Below are positions 46,700 to 56,192 of a stretch of DNA of 64,000 bases, in pieces. The DNA is from Corynebacterium confusum. GTDB taxonomy: Bacteria; Actinomycetota; Actinomycetes; Mycobacteriales; Mycobacteriaceae. The stretch covers positions 1,018,294 through 1,082,293 of the forward strand of contig NZ_CP047202.1 in NCBI RefSeq assembly GCF_030408715.1. The letters run 5' to 3'. Made by a program: the position numbers and the translations under genes. Positions within the stretch are counted from its first letter, which is position 1, and the number at the start of each line of letters is the position of its first letter. The notes below the pieces were generated by a model. It was not told the origin of the DNA. It searched no databases and worked only from the letters and a program-made list of their open reading frames with translations.

Positions 46700-46715
46700 A
46701 AACGTTAATGTTGCG
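46700..46715. promoter_or_regulatory. Motif AAACGTTAATGTTGCG upstream of narK
   Basis: This 16-mer differs by one base from AAACATTAATGTTGCG at 22116-22131 upstream of lutA, on the same strand and about 100 versus 147 bp from minus-strand first genes. A shared operator is suggested. Confidence 0.5.
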
Positions 46716-46787
46716 CATTTCCCTGTCCTTAGATTCGCGCTGCGTAGGCCGCTGAGGGTTGCCTAAGCAGGGGAAATAAACCCCACA

Positions 46788-46801
46788 GTGATATTTCTCA
46801 C
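46788..46801. promoter_or_regulatory. GlxR/CRP-like site GTGA-N6-TCAC
   Basis: GTGA TATTTC TCAC matches the core of TGTGA-N6-TCACA in the narK-mog divergent region. GlxR is known to act on nar genes in C. glutamicum. Single bases outside the core differ (A and G). Confidence 0.5.
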
Positions 46802-46846
46802 GGGTGTAGTAGAGGAGACGGCCGAATGGGACACCAGGAGGCACCA

Positions 46847-47323
46847 ATGCCTGAGTTGAAGGCCGCAGTAATCGTTGCGTCGAACCGCGTCAAGGAGGGC
46901 ACCAAGCCTAACAAGGCCGGTCAGCGTGCGGTGGAGCTATTGACCAACCACGGCGTGGAGGTCACGCAAAAGCAGTGCTTAAACGAGGGTGCCGCGAATT
47001 TGCGGCCGGCGCTGAGCCAGGTAATCGAGGCGGGCACCGACGTGGTGCTGGTCATCGGCGCAACGGGGATTTCCCGCGACAACGACACCCCGGAGGTCAC
47101 GGAAGAATTCATCGCGGCCCGCATGTGGGGGCTGGAGACCCAGGTCCTGCTGGAGGGCCTGAAGAACTCACCTAGGGCCGGCCTGTGCCGCGGCATCATC
47201 GGCGTGACCTCGTGCCCGCCGGGGACCTTGCTGGTTAATTCCGCCTCCTCGGTTGGGGCGGTCGAGGACACGCTAGCGGTGGTTCTTCCCCTGCTGAAGG
47301 ACATCTTCCGCGAATGCCGTTAG
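46847..47323 (+). CDS. mog: Molybdopterin adenylyltransferase-type protein
   Basis: The 158-residue protein (from MPELKAAVIVASNRVKEG) has the MoaB/Mog fold: LVIGATGISRDNDTPEVT, GLETQVLLEGLKNSPRAGLCRGIIGVTSCPPGTLLVNS, where G-x-G-I-S-x-R-D-x-T-P-E binds molybdopterin. It would activate molybdopterin by adenylation before molybdate insertion by MoeA. I prefer ATG 46847 with AGGAGG 5 nt upstream; ATG 46826 also has an AGGAGA site and would add seven residues. It diverges from narK and converges with mobA, with which it overlaps by 51 bases at the 3' ends. Confidence 0.85.
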   Translation: MPELKAAVIVASNRVKEGTKPNKAGQRAVELLTNHGVEVTQKQCLNEGAANLRPALSQVIEAGTDVVLVIGATGISRDNDTPEVTEEFIAARMWGLETQVLLEGLKNSPRAGLCRGIIGVTSCPPGTLLVNSASSVGAVEDTLAVVLPLLKDIFRECR

Positions 47324-47884
47324 CTCCTGGGGCGTGTCGTAGTCGCGCTCGGCGCCGGTGCCGGGGACCTCGATAATCCGGGAGCCGCGGCGCGCCTGGC
47401 GCAGCAGCCGCCGGGCTGAGGCGTTGTGCACGCGGGGTAGATCGCCGAGCGCGCGGCGCAGGTGGGTGGCCTTCCACAGCGAGCACAGCGGCTGCAGGAA
47501 GCCGTCGGCGCTGCGGACGATGGCGGCATCGGCATCGGCGGCGTGCAGTGCGCGCCAGAGGGCGGAGAGAAGCTGGCCGGAATCGGGGGCATCGACGCTC
47601 AGCACGGCGATATAGTCGCTGTGCAGGGCCCGCGTGCCGCGCGCGATGCCGGCGACCGGGCCGCCGAAGAGCGGGTTCTCGCAGACCTGCGGCAGGCCCA
47701 GTGGATAGGGGGAGACCACTATGCGCTCGCAGTGGTAGGGAAGCTGGCCCAGCACGCGGTCGACTAGGCGCTGGCCGGCAACGCGCAGGCTCGCCTTGTC
47801 GAGCCCACCCATGCGGCGCCCGCGGCCGCCGGCCAAAACGAGTGCGCCGAGCTGGCCGGGGAGGGGATAAGCAAGCTGGGCCAT
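47273..47884 (-). CDS. mobA: Molybdenum cofactor guanylyltransferase
   Basis: The 203-residue protein begins MAQLAYPLPGQLGALVLAGGRGRRMGGLDKASLRV, the NTP-binding loop L-x-x-G-G-x-x-x-R-M-G of MobA, which attaches GMP to molybdopterin to give the MGD used by nitrate reductase. GGPVAGIARGTRAL and VLSVDAPDSGQLL (the metal-binding Asp region) follow. It is 3 bp after moaC on the minus strand. Its last 51 bases overlap the mog 3' end. The N-terminus is slightly extended versus the family. Confidence 0.85.
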   Translation of the reverse strand: MAQLAYPLPGQLGALVLAGGRGRRMGGLDKASLRVAGQRLVDRVLGQLPYHCERIVVSPYPLGLPQVCENPLFGGPVAGIARGTRALHSDYIAVLSVDAPDSGQLLSALWRALHAADADAAIVRSADGFLQPLCSLWKATHLRRALGDLPRVHNASARRLLRQARRGSRIIEVPGTGAERDYDTPQELTAFAEDVLQQGKNHR

Positions 47885-47887
47885 GGT

Positions 47888-48367
47888 CTAGGCCTCCGGC
47901 AGGGTGCGGGACCAGTCGCCGGAGCGCCCGCCGGACTTGGCGACGATTCCGGCGCGACGGATGAAGGAGGAGCGGTCCACGCCCTTGACCATGTCGATAA
48001 CCGCCAGCGCGGCGACGTTTACCGCGGCCAGGGCCTCCATCTCCACGCCGGTGCGATCCGCGGTGCGCACGGTGGCCGAAATCGCTACGCAATCGTCGTG
48101 AAGTTCCAAATCGACGCGGCAACCGTGCACGCCGATGGTGTGCGCCAGCGGCAGCAGCTCCGGGACCTTCTTGGCCGCCGCGATGCCGGCCACCCGGGCC
48201 ACGGCCAGCACGTCGCCCTTGGGCACGGTGCCGTCGCGCAGCGCGTCCATGACCTCCCGCGAGCAGGCCACCTCGCCCTCGGCGGTGGCGGTGCGCACGG
48301 TCGGTTTCTTCTCGGTCACGTCGACCATGTAGGCCTCGCCAGCGTTGTTGAGATGCGTAAACTCCAT
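47888..48367 (-). CDS. moaC: Cyclic pyranopterin monophosphate synthase
   Basis: The 159-residue protein starts at ATG 48367 (MEFTHLNNAGEAYMVDVTEK), with GAAAGGAC upstream; a longer frame to 48463 lies in the gap. Family marks: MVDVTEKKPTVRTATAEGEV, PLAHTIGVHGCRVDLELHDD, TGVEMEALAAVNVAALAVIDMVKGVDR and KSGGRSGDW. It converts the MoaA product to cyclic pyranopterin monophosphate. It is between moeA and mobA. MoaD/MoaE, needed for the next step, are not in the window. Confidence 0.94.
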   Translation of the reverse strand: MEFTHLNNAGEAYMVDVTEKKPTVRTATAEGEVACSREVMDALRDGTVPKGDVLAVARVAGIAAAKKVPELLPLAHTIGVHGCRVDLELHDDCVAISATVRTADRTGVEMEALAAVNVAALAVIDMVKGVDRSSFIRRAGIVAKSGGRSGDWSRTLPEA

Positions 48368-48404
48368 TGCTCGTCCTTTCCTAAGGCTTGGCTTGAAAAC
48401 TCGT

Positions 48405-49679
48405 CTAAAACCAGGTGATTTCGACAGTATCGCCCGCCCGGGGCCCGGCGGCGTGGGCGGCAAGGCCCACCATTCCGGCGGTGCCGGCCAGGTTGGCCAC
48501 CATGTGGGAGCCCAGGCGCCGCCCGTTGAAGGGGAAGGCGGCGGGCGGGTTGTCCGCGTAGTCCACGCGGACCGGCAGCCAGGCGGGGCGGTCCCGGGTG
48601 TCCGGGAAGTCCTCGCCGGCTCGGACTACCCCGCGGCGGCGGAGGGCCGGGCGCGGATCGCCGCGCAGGGCGCGCAGCGCGGGGGCGACGTAGAGGTGGA
48701 AGGAGACGAAGGTCGCCACCGGGTTGCCGGGAAGAGAAATCATCGGCGTCGAGCTCCAGACGCTTATTCCCTGCGGGGCGCCGGGCTTTTGGTCGACGTC
48801 GCCGAACCAGGCATCGCGGGCGTGGGCCTGGGCGCTGGTGTGGACGATGTCGAAGGCCCCGGCCGAGACCCCGCCGCTGGTGATGATGAGGTCGTGGGTC
48901 TGTGCCGCCTCCTTGGCCAGGGCGACGAAGGAATCGCTCCGGCCCGCGGCGCCGTCGCTGTCCCCGGCGTGCAGGTGCGTTAGCTCGACGGGCCCGGAGT
49001 CCCGCACGAGCTGGGCCAGCATCGGCCGGTTGGAATCCGGAATTTGGCCAGGCTCCAGCGGCCGGTAGTCGCCGTCGCCCAGGCTCACGAGCTCGTCGCC
49101 GGTGGAAATTACCGCCACCCGCGGCGTGCGGTGCACGGGTAGCGTGGTCAGCCCCGCGGAGTGGCAGGCGGCGATGACCCCGGGATCCACGCGGTCCCCG
49201 GCAGGGACGGCCGTGTCCCCGACGGCGAGGTTATCGCCGGCCCGGCGGATGTGGGCGCGGGCGGGATCGGCACCGCGGATGGTTACGGTTTCGGGCAGCG
49301 GGGTCGGCCCGGCGGGGATATTGGTCAGCTCTACGGGCACGACCACGAGCTCCGGATCGAGGGGATCGGCGACGGGCGCGCCGGTCATGATCCGCACCGC
49401 AGTACCCGCGGGCACCTCCTGCGGTGCGCTGCCGGCCGGCACGTCGCCGACTACCGGCAGCGTGGCCGAGCCGGAGCCCAGGTCGGCGCGGTGGACCAGG
49501 AAGCCGTCCATGGCCGAGTTGTGGAAGGCGGGCACAGGGATGCGGCAGGTGACATCGGCGGCGCAATACTGGCCGCTGGTCAGCTCGCTCAGAGGCGTGT
49601 TCACGGCCGGGAGGGGCCGGACGAGGCTGAGGACGCGCGCGAGGTGGTCGGCGACGGAGCACGATGAAGAATGGTGCAT
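48405..49679 (-). CDS. moeA: Molybdopterin molybdenumtransferase
   Basis: The 424-residue protein is MoeA, which inserts molybdate into adenylated molybdopterin. It has VPAFHNSAMDGFLVHRADL near residue 50, AVRIMTGAPVADPLD near 88, GDELVSLGDGDYRPLEPGQIPDSNRPML around 195-220 and VSAGAFDIV followed by PLPGNPVATFVSF (here MISLPGNPVATF) near 320. It is 22 bp after moaA and 37 bp before moaC in the same direction. It works with Mog and MobA. Confidence 0.94.
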   Translation of the reverse strand: MHHSSSCSVADHLARVLSLVRPLPAVNTPLSELTSGQYCAADVTCRIPVPAFHNSAMDGFLVHRADLGSGSATLPVVGDVPAGSAPQEVPAGTAVRIMTGAPVADPLDPELVVVPVELTNIPAGPTPLPETVTIRGADPARAHIRRAGDNLAVGDTAVPAGDRVDPGVIAACHSAGLTTLPVHRTPRVAVISTGDELVSLGDGDYRPLEPGQIPDSNRPMLAQLVRDSGPVELTHLHAGDSDGAAGRSDSFVALAKEAAQTHDLIITSGGVSAGAFDIVHTSAQAHARDAWFGDVDQKPGAPQGISVWSSTPMISLPGNPVATFVSFHLYVAPALRALRGDPRPALRRRGVVRAGEDFPDTRDRPAWLPVRVDYADNPPAAFPFNGRRLGSHMVANLAGTAGMVGLAAHAAGPRAGDTVEITWF

Positions 49680-49701
49680 AACGGGTTCTAGCTTAAGCTG
49701 G

Positions 49702-50817
49702 CTACCCGCCGATGGCGGACATCGGCCGGTCCGGCTGCAGGAAGCCCTCGTCGTTGACGCCGTGGCCGGGCAGCTTGGCCCACATCTCGCCGGCCCAGGC
49801 GGCCATGAGTTCCTCGTCGGAAGCGCCCTGGCGCATCAGGTCGCGCAGGGAGGTCTCCGAGTTGCCGAAGAGGCAGTTGCGCACCGCGCCGTCGGTGGTA
49901 AGGCGGGTGCGGTCACAGTCGCCGCAGAAGGGGTGGCTGACCGAGGCGATGATCCCCAGCTTGCCGCGCGTGCCGTCGGGGCAGATCGCCTCCCACAGCG
50001 CGGCGGGGGCTGAGCCGCGCGGGGCGCGGGCCGGGCGCAGGTCGAACGCGGATTTCAGGCGGCCGAGGATGTCGTCCGCGGTGACCATGGTGGAGCGATC
50101 CCACTGCTCGCGCGGGCCCAGGGGCATCTGCTCGATAAAACGCAGCTGCGCGCCCTTGTGCAGGGCGAAGTCGGCCAGCTCGACGATGTCGGCGTCGTTG
50201 ATGCCGGGCATGACCACGGCGTTGATCTTGACGGGGTGGAGGCCGGCGGCCAGGGTGGCATCGATGGCCGCGAAGACGGAATCGAGCCGGTCGCGGCGGG
50301 TCAGCTCGGCGTAGGCGGCGTGGTTGATGGTGTCCAACGAGATGTTGACCCGGTCCAGCCCGGCGGCCTTGAGCTCGTCGATGCGCTTGTCCAGGCCCAG
50401 CCCATTCGTCGTCAGCGCCGTGCTGGGGGCGTGGCCTTCGTCGGTGCGCAGATTTTTGGTGGCCGCGAGGATTTCTGCCAGCGACTTGCGCAGCAACGGC
50501 TCGCCGCCGGTGAAACGGACCTGCCGGATGCCCAGGCGCTCGACGGCCAGGCGGATAAGGCGGATGGTTTCTGCGTCGTCGAGCTTGTGCTGGTTGGGCA
50601 TCCAGTCCAGGCCCTCGGCGGGCATGCAGTAGGTGCACCGCAGGTTGCAGCGGTCGGTCAGGGACACGCGCAGGTCTCGGGCGACGCGACCGTATTTGTC
50701 CACCAAGGCTCGGTTGCCGTTGGCGTCGGCGGCAGGCAGGTCCGCGGCGGCCTGCGGGCGGCCGGCTACGCGCGGGGTGGGTAGCAGCACCTTCGGGGCG
50801 GAAGAACGGTCAGTCAT
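49702..50817 (-). CDS. moaA: GTP 3',8-cyclase (radical SAM, molybdopterin synthesis)
   Basis: The 371-residue protein is MoaA. LTDRCNLRCTYCMPAEG near residue 53-69 holds the CxxxCxxC radical-SAM cluster; RFTGGEPLLRK near 100 and a C-terminal HPFCGDCDRTRLTTDGAVRNCLF hold the second cluster's cysteines. It starts the cofactor pathway from GTP. The first ~45 residues are an extension. The ATG at 50817 has GGGAGA 3-8 nt upstream. It heads moaA-moeA-moaC-mobA on the minus strand. Confidence 0.96.
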   Translation of the reverse strand: MTDRSSAPKVLLPTPRVAGRPQAAADLPAADANGNRALVDKYGRVARDLRVSLTDRCNLRCTYCMPAEGLDWMPNQHKLDDAETIRLIRLAVERLGIRQVRFTGGEPLLRKSLAEILAATKNLRTDEGHAPSTALTTNGLGLDKRIDELKAAGLDRVNISLDTINHAAYAELTRRDRLDSVFAAIDATLAAGLHPVKINAVVMPGINDADIVELADFALHKGAQLRFIEQMPLGPREQWDRSTMVTADDILGRLKSAFDLRPARAPRGSAPAALWEAICPDGTRGKLGIIASVSHPFCGDCDRTRLTTDGAVRNCLFGNSETSLRDLMRQGASDEELMAAWAGEMWAKLPGHGVNDEGFLQPDRPMSAIGG

Positions 50818-50904
50818 ATTCTCCCAACTCTATGCGTTGTGCGGATAGGACTACTAACCACAACGGCGCGCCCTGGTCAGCTATTCCTTTCCGAGGGTGC
50901 GGGC

Positions 50905-52689
50905 CTAGGTCAGCGGCTGGTCCGGATCCAAGGTGGCGTTGTCATCAATCTGGTTGGCTTCGCCCGGGCCGGCCAGGCGAATGATGTTGTACTCGCCCTC
51001 GGCCAGGTGGGAGCGCAGGTCCTTCTTGTCGAACTTGCCCACCGACGTCTTATCGATGCTCTTGATGAAGGTCCAGTACTCCGGCAGCATCCAGCCGGGC
51101 AGCTCGGAGCGCAAGTTCTCCCGGAGGCTCTCAGCGGTCTCAATGGTCGGGTCGATGTCGCGCTGGAGGACGGTCACGGCCAGCGGGCGCTCGCCCCACT
51201 GCTTGTCGGGGTAGCCGATGACGGCGGCCTCGATGACCCGGTCGTCGGCCATGATGAGGTTTTCCAGCTGGACGGAGTAGATCCACTCGCCGCCGGAGCG
51301 GATGACGTCGCGGGCGCGGTCCTCGACGGTCAGGAAGCCGTCCTTGGTCACCGAGCCCACGTCGCCGGTGCGCAGCCAGCCGTCGGCGGTGTACTTGCTG
51401 GCCGCGTCCTCGGTGCGCTTGCCGCGGAACTGGGAGGCCGCCCCGCCTTCCTCCGCGGCGGGCGAGTGGTAGTAGGACTCCGTGACCAGGTTGCCGCGGA
51501 CCTGAATCTCGCCGGCGTTGCGGTCGGTCTTGGAGACCACCTGCCCGTCGTTGACCACGCGGTATTCCAGGCTGGTGGGGAAGCGGCCCTGGGAGATGCG
51601 GTAGCCCCAGCGGGAATTGCCGCTAGCGCCCTGCGGCGGGCGCGCCACGGTGCCCACAGTGGTGGTTTCCACCATGCCCCACACGTGCACCACGTCGACG
51701 CCGAAGCGCTCCTCCCAGACCTTGATCACCTGCGGCGGGACCGGGGAGCCGCCGGCGTAAATTTCGGTCAGCGACATGCGCTCCGGCGGGTGGTGGAGGT
51801 AGTGGACGAAGAGCTGGATCCAGATTGTCGGCACGCCGTGCGCCACGCGCGGGTGGGTGGAGGCGATGAGCTTGGCCAGGGTGGGCGCGGAGACGTCCGA
51901 GTCCGGCAGGATGAGCGGTGTGCCCGTCATGAAGGCGGCGAAAGGCACGCCCCAGGACAACACGTGGTAAATGGGAATGCAGCACAGGAAGGACTCGCCG
52001 TGGGTAATCGCCAGGCTGTCCGTGGTGCGCAGCAGCATGGAGGCCAAGTAGATGGAGCGGTGCGAGTAGACCACGCCCTTGGGCGCGCCGGTCGTGCCGG
52101 TGGAATAACACAGCGCCGCGGCCGCGGACTCGTCTAGGACCGGCCAGTCATAGCGGGTCGATTGCCCGTCCAACAGGGCCTCGTACGAATAGACTTCCAC
52201 GCCGCGGGGGAAGTAGGGGCTCAAGTGGCCCACCCGGCTCGGACCGGTGAAGACGACCGCGCGGACGGTGGTGGTCCCGGCCAGGACCGCGCCCAGCTGC
52301 TGGGCCAGGCGCGGATCGGCGACGATGACCTCGATCTCCGCGTGGTTGACAATGTGCCCGATCTGGTCGTTCATCAGCTGTTTGTTCAGCGGGGTAAAGA
52401 CCGCGCCCTTGCAGGCCACAGCGAACATGACCTCGAGGTGTTCCGCGCAATTCCATAGGAAAGAGCCGACGCGCTCGTCGCCGGTAACCCCCAGCTTGTC
52501 GTGCAATACGTGGGCGAAGGCCGCCGCGCGCGCCCCGATGTCCGCGAAGGTGCATTCCTCGGCCGCCCCGGCGCCGTCGGGGGCGTGCTCGCCGTGCCAC
52601 GTGGTGACCTTGGTCTGGCTGTGGACGGTGGCGCCCTGCTCCAAGATACGGGAGATATTGAGCGGGACTTCCTGCATGGTGGAGTGCAT
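50905..52689 (-). CDS. AMP-forming acyl-CoA ligase (FadD-like)
   Basis: The 594-residue protein is an ANL-family ligase: ALCYSTGTTGAPKGVVYSHRS (ATP-binding P-loop), YAGGSPVPPQVIKVWEE, YHSPAAEEGG...YTADGWLRTGDVG, DRARDVIRSGGEWI and the C-terminal DKTSVGKFDKKDL lysine. It activates a carboxylic acid, probably a fatty acid, as acyl-AMP and then acyl-CoA; substrate not determined. I use ATG 52689: TATCAT on the minus strand ends 7 nt upstream, a leaderless start. Alternatives are 52677 or 52707. It is upstream of moaA but probably independent. No lipid genes are adjacent. Confidence 0.87.
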   Translation of the reverse strand: MHSTMQEVPLNISRILEQGATVHSQTKVTTWHGEHAPDGAGAAEECTFADIGARAAAFAHVLHDKLGVTGDERVGSFLWNCAEHLEVMFAVACKGAVFTPLNKQLMNDQIGHIVNHAEIEVIVADPRLAQQLGAVLAGTTTVRAVVFTGPSRVGHLSPYFPRGVEVYSYEALLDGQSTRYDWPVLDESAAAALCYSTGTTGAPKGVVYSHRSIYLASMLLRTTDSLAITHGESFLCCIPIYHVLSWGVPFAAFMTGTPLILPDSDVSAPTLAKLIASTHPRVAHGVPTIWIQLFVHYLHHPPERMSLTEIYAGGSPVPPQVIKVWEERFGVDVVHVWGMVETTTVGTVARPPQGASGNSRWGYRISQGRFPTSLEYRVVNDGQVVSKTDRNAGEIQVRGNLVTESYYHSPAAEEGGAASQFRGKRTEDAASKYTADGWLRTGDVGSVTKDGFLTVEDRARDVIRSGGEWIYSVQLENLIMADDRVIEAAVIGYPDKQWGERPLAVTVLQRDIDPTIETAESLRENLRSELPGWMLPEYWTFIKSIDKTSVGKFDKKDLRSHLAEGEYNIIRLAGPGEANQIDDNATLDPDQPLT

Positions 52690-52696
52690 GGTCACT

Positions 52697-52702
52697 ATGA
52701 TA
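52697..52702 (-). promoter_or_regulatory. -10 box (TATCAT) of the acyl-CoA ligase
   Basis: TATCAT on the minus strand is followed by 7 nt and the ATG at 52689, consistent with a leaderless transcript. Confidence 0.6.
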
Positions 52703-53284
52703 GCCACTTCTTTAGGCCCCGGGGTGGGACCGGTACCGAAGAAGGCGAAATCTTGCGCTATACTGTCTGGGACTGGCTGAGCTGCTTGAGCGTTTGAGCT
52801 ACGTGAGCTGCCCTAAGGTAAACAGTAAAGCACATGTGCTCGGGCCTGCTCGTGCAGTCGAGATGCGTTGTCCCTGGGCCCTGACCCCACAGAATGGGTC
52901 AAACCACAGCCCCCGCGCTTTCTGGGTGAGTACCTCAAACGCCTTGCACACCGCGCAAGGTTTAAGGCCGGCCCGCAGGGGGACGACGTGGTACCTGCCG
53001 AGGAAGGGCAACTCGGTCCCACGCGGACCACTCGGGCTCCCTTCCGGCCCCAACCGGCGCTGCGCGCCCTCGAGGTTGCTCGAGGTCCACGACAGTCAGC
53101 CGCCGGGCGCCCACGGTAGGCTAGCCAGAGTTTTATCTTTTAACTACACAGTCATTTCCAGAGTGCCTAGCCGGCGGACCCAAAGACTTGGGAAAACCGG
53201 CCCGGTAACACGCGGCACGACCGCCCGACCGGGCACGCTGGGCACCCAGAATCATCCGCTGGGAAAAGCGACGAAAGGACTTCC
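52703..53284 (+). other. Rho leader and divergent promoter region
   Basis: About 580 bp with no convincing gene precede rho. TATACT at 52759-52764 and TAGGCT at 53117-53122 are possible -10 boxes. Near the start codon three hairpins follow each other: CCCAA/TTGGG (53179-53192), GCCCGGT/ACCGGGC (53200-53234) and CTGGG/CCCAG (53238-53249), then a GAAAGGA ribosome site. A CCTTGC/GCAAGG hairpin is at 52942-52960. Confidence 0.55.
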
Positions 53285-55114
53285 GTGAGCGATACGGAGA
53301 ATATCTCGCCTCAAGAACTGGCATCCCTGAAGCTGCCGCAGCTGCGCGAAATTGCGGCCCAGAAGGGCCTGCGCGGCATCAGCGCTCTCCGAAAGGGCGC
53401 TCTCATCGAGGCAATCACCACCGGTAAGAAGCCGGCCGCCGCCAAGGCCGCGCCGAAGTCGGCAGACAAGGCGGACAAGCCCGCTAAGCAGGCGCAGGAA
53501 CAAGCCCCGGCCGCGCAGGCTGACGAAGCCCCGCAGCGCGACGCTCGCCGCCCGCAGGGCCGCGACGACAAGCAGGGCGACGGCGAGAAGAACGCCGACA
53601 ACAACAACGGCAATAATGGCAATGACGAGCCGCGCTACGAGTCCCGCGCGCAGGCCCGCCGGGCCCGTCGCAACCGCGCGCGCCGGGGTGGGCGCGACGA
53701 CCACGACGGCAACAACCAGGACCAAGGCCGCGACAACCGCGATAACCGCGACAACCAGGATGATTCCCGCAACGGCAACAACCACGGCAACAACGGCGGC
53801 AACAACCACCGCCGGAACAACGGCGACGATGACGAACGCGGTGGGCGCCGCGGGCGTCGCAACCGCCGCAACCGCCGGAACCGTGGCGGCGGCAACGACA
53901 ACCGCGGTGGCGGCAACGACCTGCAGATTCGCGAGGGCGATGAGCTGCAGGCCGTCGGCGGCATCCTCGAGGTAGTCGACAACAACGTCGCCTTCCTGCG
54001 CACCACCGGCTACCGCGCGGCGAACTCGGACGTCTTCGTCAACCAGAACCTGGTCCGCCGCCTAGGGCTGCGCTCCGGCGACGCCGTGACCGGACAGGTC
54101 AAGGTCGCGGGCGCCACGCACACCCACGGCAACGGCCGCAATCGCCGCAAGTACAACCAGCTGGTACGGGTCGATACCGTCAACGGGATGGACCCGGAAG
54201 AGGCCAAGCAGCGCCCGGACTTTGCCAAGCTGACTCCGCTGTATCCGAACCAGCGGCTGCGCCTGGAGACCGACCCGAAGGTCCTGACCACCCGTGTTAT
54301 CGACCTGATTATGCCGATCGGTAAGGGCCAGCGCGCCCTGATCGTCTCCCCGCCGAAGGCCGGTAAGACGACCATCCTGCAGAACACCGCCAACGCGATC
54401 TCCATCAACAACCCGGAGTGCTACCTCATGGTGGTGCTCGTCGACGAGCGCCCCGAAGAGGTCACCGACATGCAGCGCTCGGTCAACGGCGAGGTGATTG
54501 CCTCCACGTTCGACCGCCCGCCGTCAGAGCACACCTCGGTCGCCGAGCTGGCCATCGAGCGCGCCAAGCGCCTGGTGGAGCAGGGCAAGGACGTCGTCGT
54601 GCTGCTGGACTCCATCACCCGCCTGGGCCGCGCGTACAACAACTCATCCCCGGCCTCCGGGCGCATCCTGTCCGGCGGTGTCGACTCTAACGCTCTCTAC
54701 CCGCCGAAGCGCTTCCTGGGCGCGGCCCGCAACATCGAAAACGGCGGCTCGCTGACCATTATCGCCACGGCCATGGTGGAAACCGGCTCGACCGGCGACA
54801 ACGTCATCTTCGAGGAGTTCAAGGGCACGGGTAACGCCGAGCTGAAGCTGGACCGCTCCATCTCCGAGCGCCGCGTCTTCCCGGCCGTCGACGTCAACCC
54901 GTCGGGTACCCGCAAGGACGAGCTACTGCTCGTGCCGGAGGAGCTGCGCATCATGACCAAGCTGCGGCGCATCCTCGCGGCCCTGGACTCCCACCAGGCC
55001 ATCGACTTGCTTATCAAGCAGCTGAAGAAGACCAAGTCCAACGGCGAATTCCTCATGGGCGTGGCGCAGTCCGCGCCGATGGTCGCTGACAAGGACGAGG
55101 AGGATTACAAGTAA
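53285..55114 (+). CDS. rho: Transcription termination factor Rho
   Basis: The 609-residue hexameric helicase starts at GTG 53285 with GAAAGGA upstream. A SAP-like N-domain ([20 protein letters not shown]) is followed by an Ala/Lys then Asn/Arg/Gly-rich low-complexity segment from about residue 60 to 215. The RNA-binding cold-shock-like domain is [18 protein letters not shown] near 220; the ATPase core has [12 protein letters not shown] near 355, [11 protein letters not shown] near 385, [11 protein letters not shown] near 440 and SGGVDSNAL near 460. It ends transcription on untranslated RNA. The insert is typical of high-GC actinobacteria. It begins the rho-prfA-prmC operon. Confidence 0.96.
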   Translation: MSDTENISPQELASLKLPQLREIAAQKGLRGISALRKGALIEAITTGKKPAAAKAAPKSADKADKPAKQAQEQAPAAQADEAPQRDARRPQGRDDKQGDGEKNADNNNGNNGNDEPRYESRAQARRARRNRARRGGRDDHDGNNQDQGRDNRDNRDNQDDSRNGNNHGNNGGNNHRRNNGDDDERGGRRGRRNRRNRRNRGGGNDNRGGGNDLQIREGDELQAVGGILEVVDNNVAFLRTTGYRAANSDVFVNQNLVRRLGLRSGDAVTGQVKVAGATHTHGNGRNRRKYNQLVRVDTVNGMDPEEAKQRPDFAKLTPLYPNQRLRLETDPKVLTTRVIDLIMPIGKGQRALIVSPPKAGKTTILQNTANAISINNPECYLMVVLVDERPEEVTDMQRSVNGEVIASTFDRPPSEHTSVAELAIERAKRLVEQGKDVVVLLDSITRLGRAYNNSSPASGRILSGGVDSNALYPPKRFLGAARNIENGGSLTIIATAMVETGSTGDNVIFEEFKGTGNAELKLDRSISERRVFPAVDVNPSGTRKDELLLVPEELRIMTKLRRILAALDSHQAIDLLIKQLKKTKSNGEFLMGVAQSAPMVADKDEEDYK

Positions 55115-56190
55115 TGGCTAGCCAGGTTTCGCTGGTCGACGACATCGTCTCCGAGTACCAGGGTCTGGAAATGCAGATGGCCGACCCGGAGCTGGCCGGC
55201 GATCAGAACCAGTTCCGGAAGCTGTCCAAGCGCTACGCCGAGCTGCGGCCCATCATCCAGGTCAACGACGAGCTCAACCAGGCTCGCGTTGATCTCGAGG
55301 ACGCGAAGGAGATGGCCTACGAGGACCACGACTTCCAGGTCGAGGCCGATCGCTTGGAGGGCGAGGTCGTCGAGCTGGAAGAAAAGCTCGCTGACCTGTT
55401 GGCCCCGCGCGACGAGCACGACGCCGAGGACATCATCATGGAGATCAAGGCCGGCGCCGGCGGGGAAGAGGCCGCGCTTTTTGCCGGCGACTTGGCCCGC
55501 ATGTACGAGCGCTACGCCGACAAGACCGGCTTTAGCTGGGAGGTGCTTGGCCTCAACGAGTCCGACCTGGGTGGCGTGAAGGACATGACCATCTCCTTCA
55601 AGTCGAAGAACCCGTCCCGCGACGGCGCGTGGTCCGTCTTCAAGTTCGAGGGCGGCGTCCACCGCGTCCAGCGCGTGCCGGTGACCGAGTCCCAGGGCCG
55701 CATCCAGACCTCGGCGGCCGGCGTGCTGGTCTACCCGGAGCCGGACGAGGTCGAGTCGGTCAACATCGACGAGAAGGACATCCGCGTCGACGTCTACCGT
55801 TCCTCCGGTAAAGGCGGTCAGGGCGTGAACACCACGGACTCCGCCGTGCGCATCACCCACCTGCCCACCGGGCTCATCGTCACCTGCCAGAAGGAACGCT
55901 CCCAGATCCAGAACAAGGCGCGTGCCCTGCAGGTGCTGCAGGCCCGCCTGGATCAGATGGAGCGCGAGGCTCGCGAGGCCGAGGACGCCGAGCAGCGCGC
56001 CTCCCAGGTCCGCACCATGGACCGTTCCGAGCGAATCCGCACCTATAACTGGCCGGAAAACCGCATCACGGACCATCGGATCGGCTACAAGGCCAACAAC
56101 CTGGACTCCGTGCTGGACGGCGACATGGGTGATCTCATCACCGCCCTGCAGAACCAGGAGCGTGCCGAGCGCCTCGAGGCCGAAGGCTAG
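55114..56190 (+). CDS. prfA: Peptide chain release factor 1
   Basis: The 358-residue RF1 terminates translation at UAA and UAG. It shows [27 protein letters not shown] in domain I/II, the PxT-type recognition region ([22 protein letters not shown]) and the catalytic GGQ loop [20 protein letters not shown] near residue 235. It overlaps the rho stop by one base at TAATG and is followed 2 bp later by the gene that methylates the GGQ glutamine. Confidence 0.97.
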   Translation: MASQVSLVDDIVSEYQGLEMQMADPELAGDQNQFRKLSKRYAELRPIIQVNDELNQARVDLEDAKEMAYEDHDFQVEADRLEGEVVELEEKLADLLAPRDEHDAEDIIMEIKAGAGGEEAALFAGDLARMYERYADKTGFSWEVLGLNESDLGGVKDMTISFKSKNPSRDGAWSVFKFEGGVHRVQRVPVTESQGRIQTSAAGVLVYPEPDEVESVNIDEKDIRVDVYRSSGKGGQGVNTTDSAVRITHLPTGLIVTCQKERSQIQNKARALQVLQARLDQMEREAREAEDAEQRASQVRTMDRSERIRTYNWPENRITDHRIGYKANNLDSVLDGDMGDLITALQNQERAERLEAEG

Positions 56191-56192
56191 CA

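Noticed and set aside
50818..50904. Molybdenum-cofactor riboswitch upstream of moaA
   Set aside because: The gap is 87 bp and shows no recognisable Moco RNA structure.
52799..53119. Overlapping 83-84-residue frames on both strands in the rho leader
   Set aside because: Neither has a clear ribosome site or family resemblance, and the region fits a leader better; not excluded entirely.
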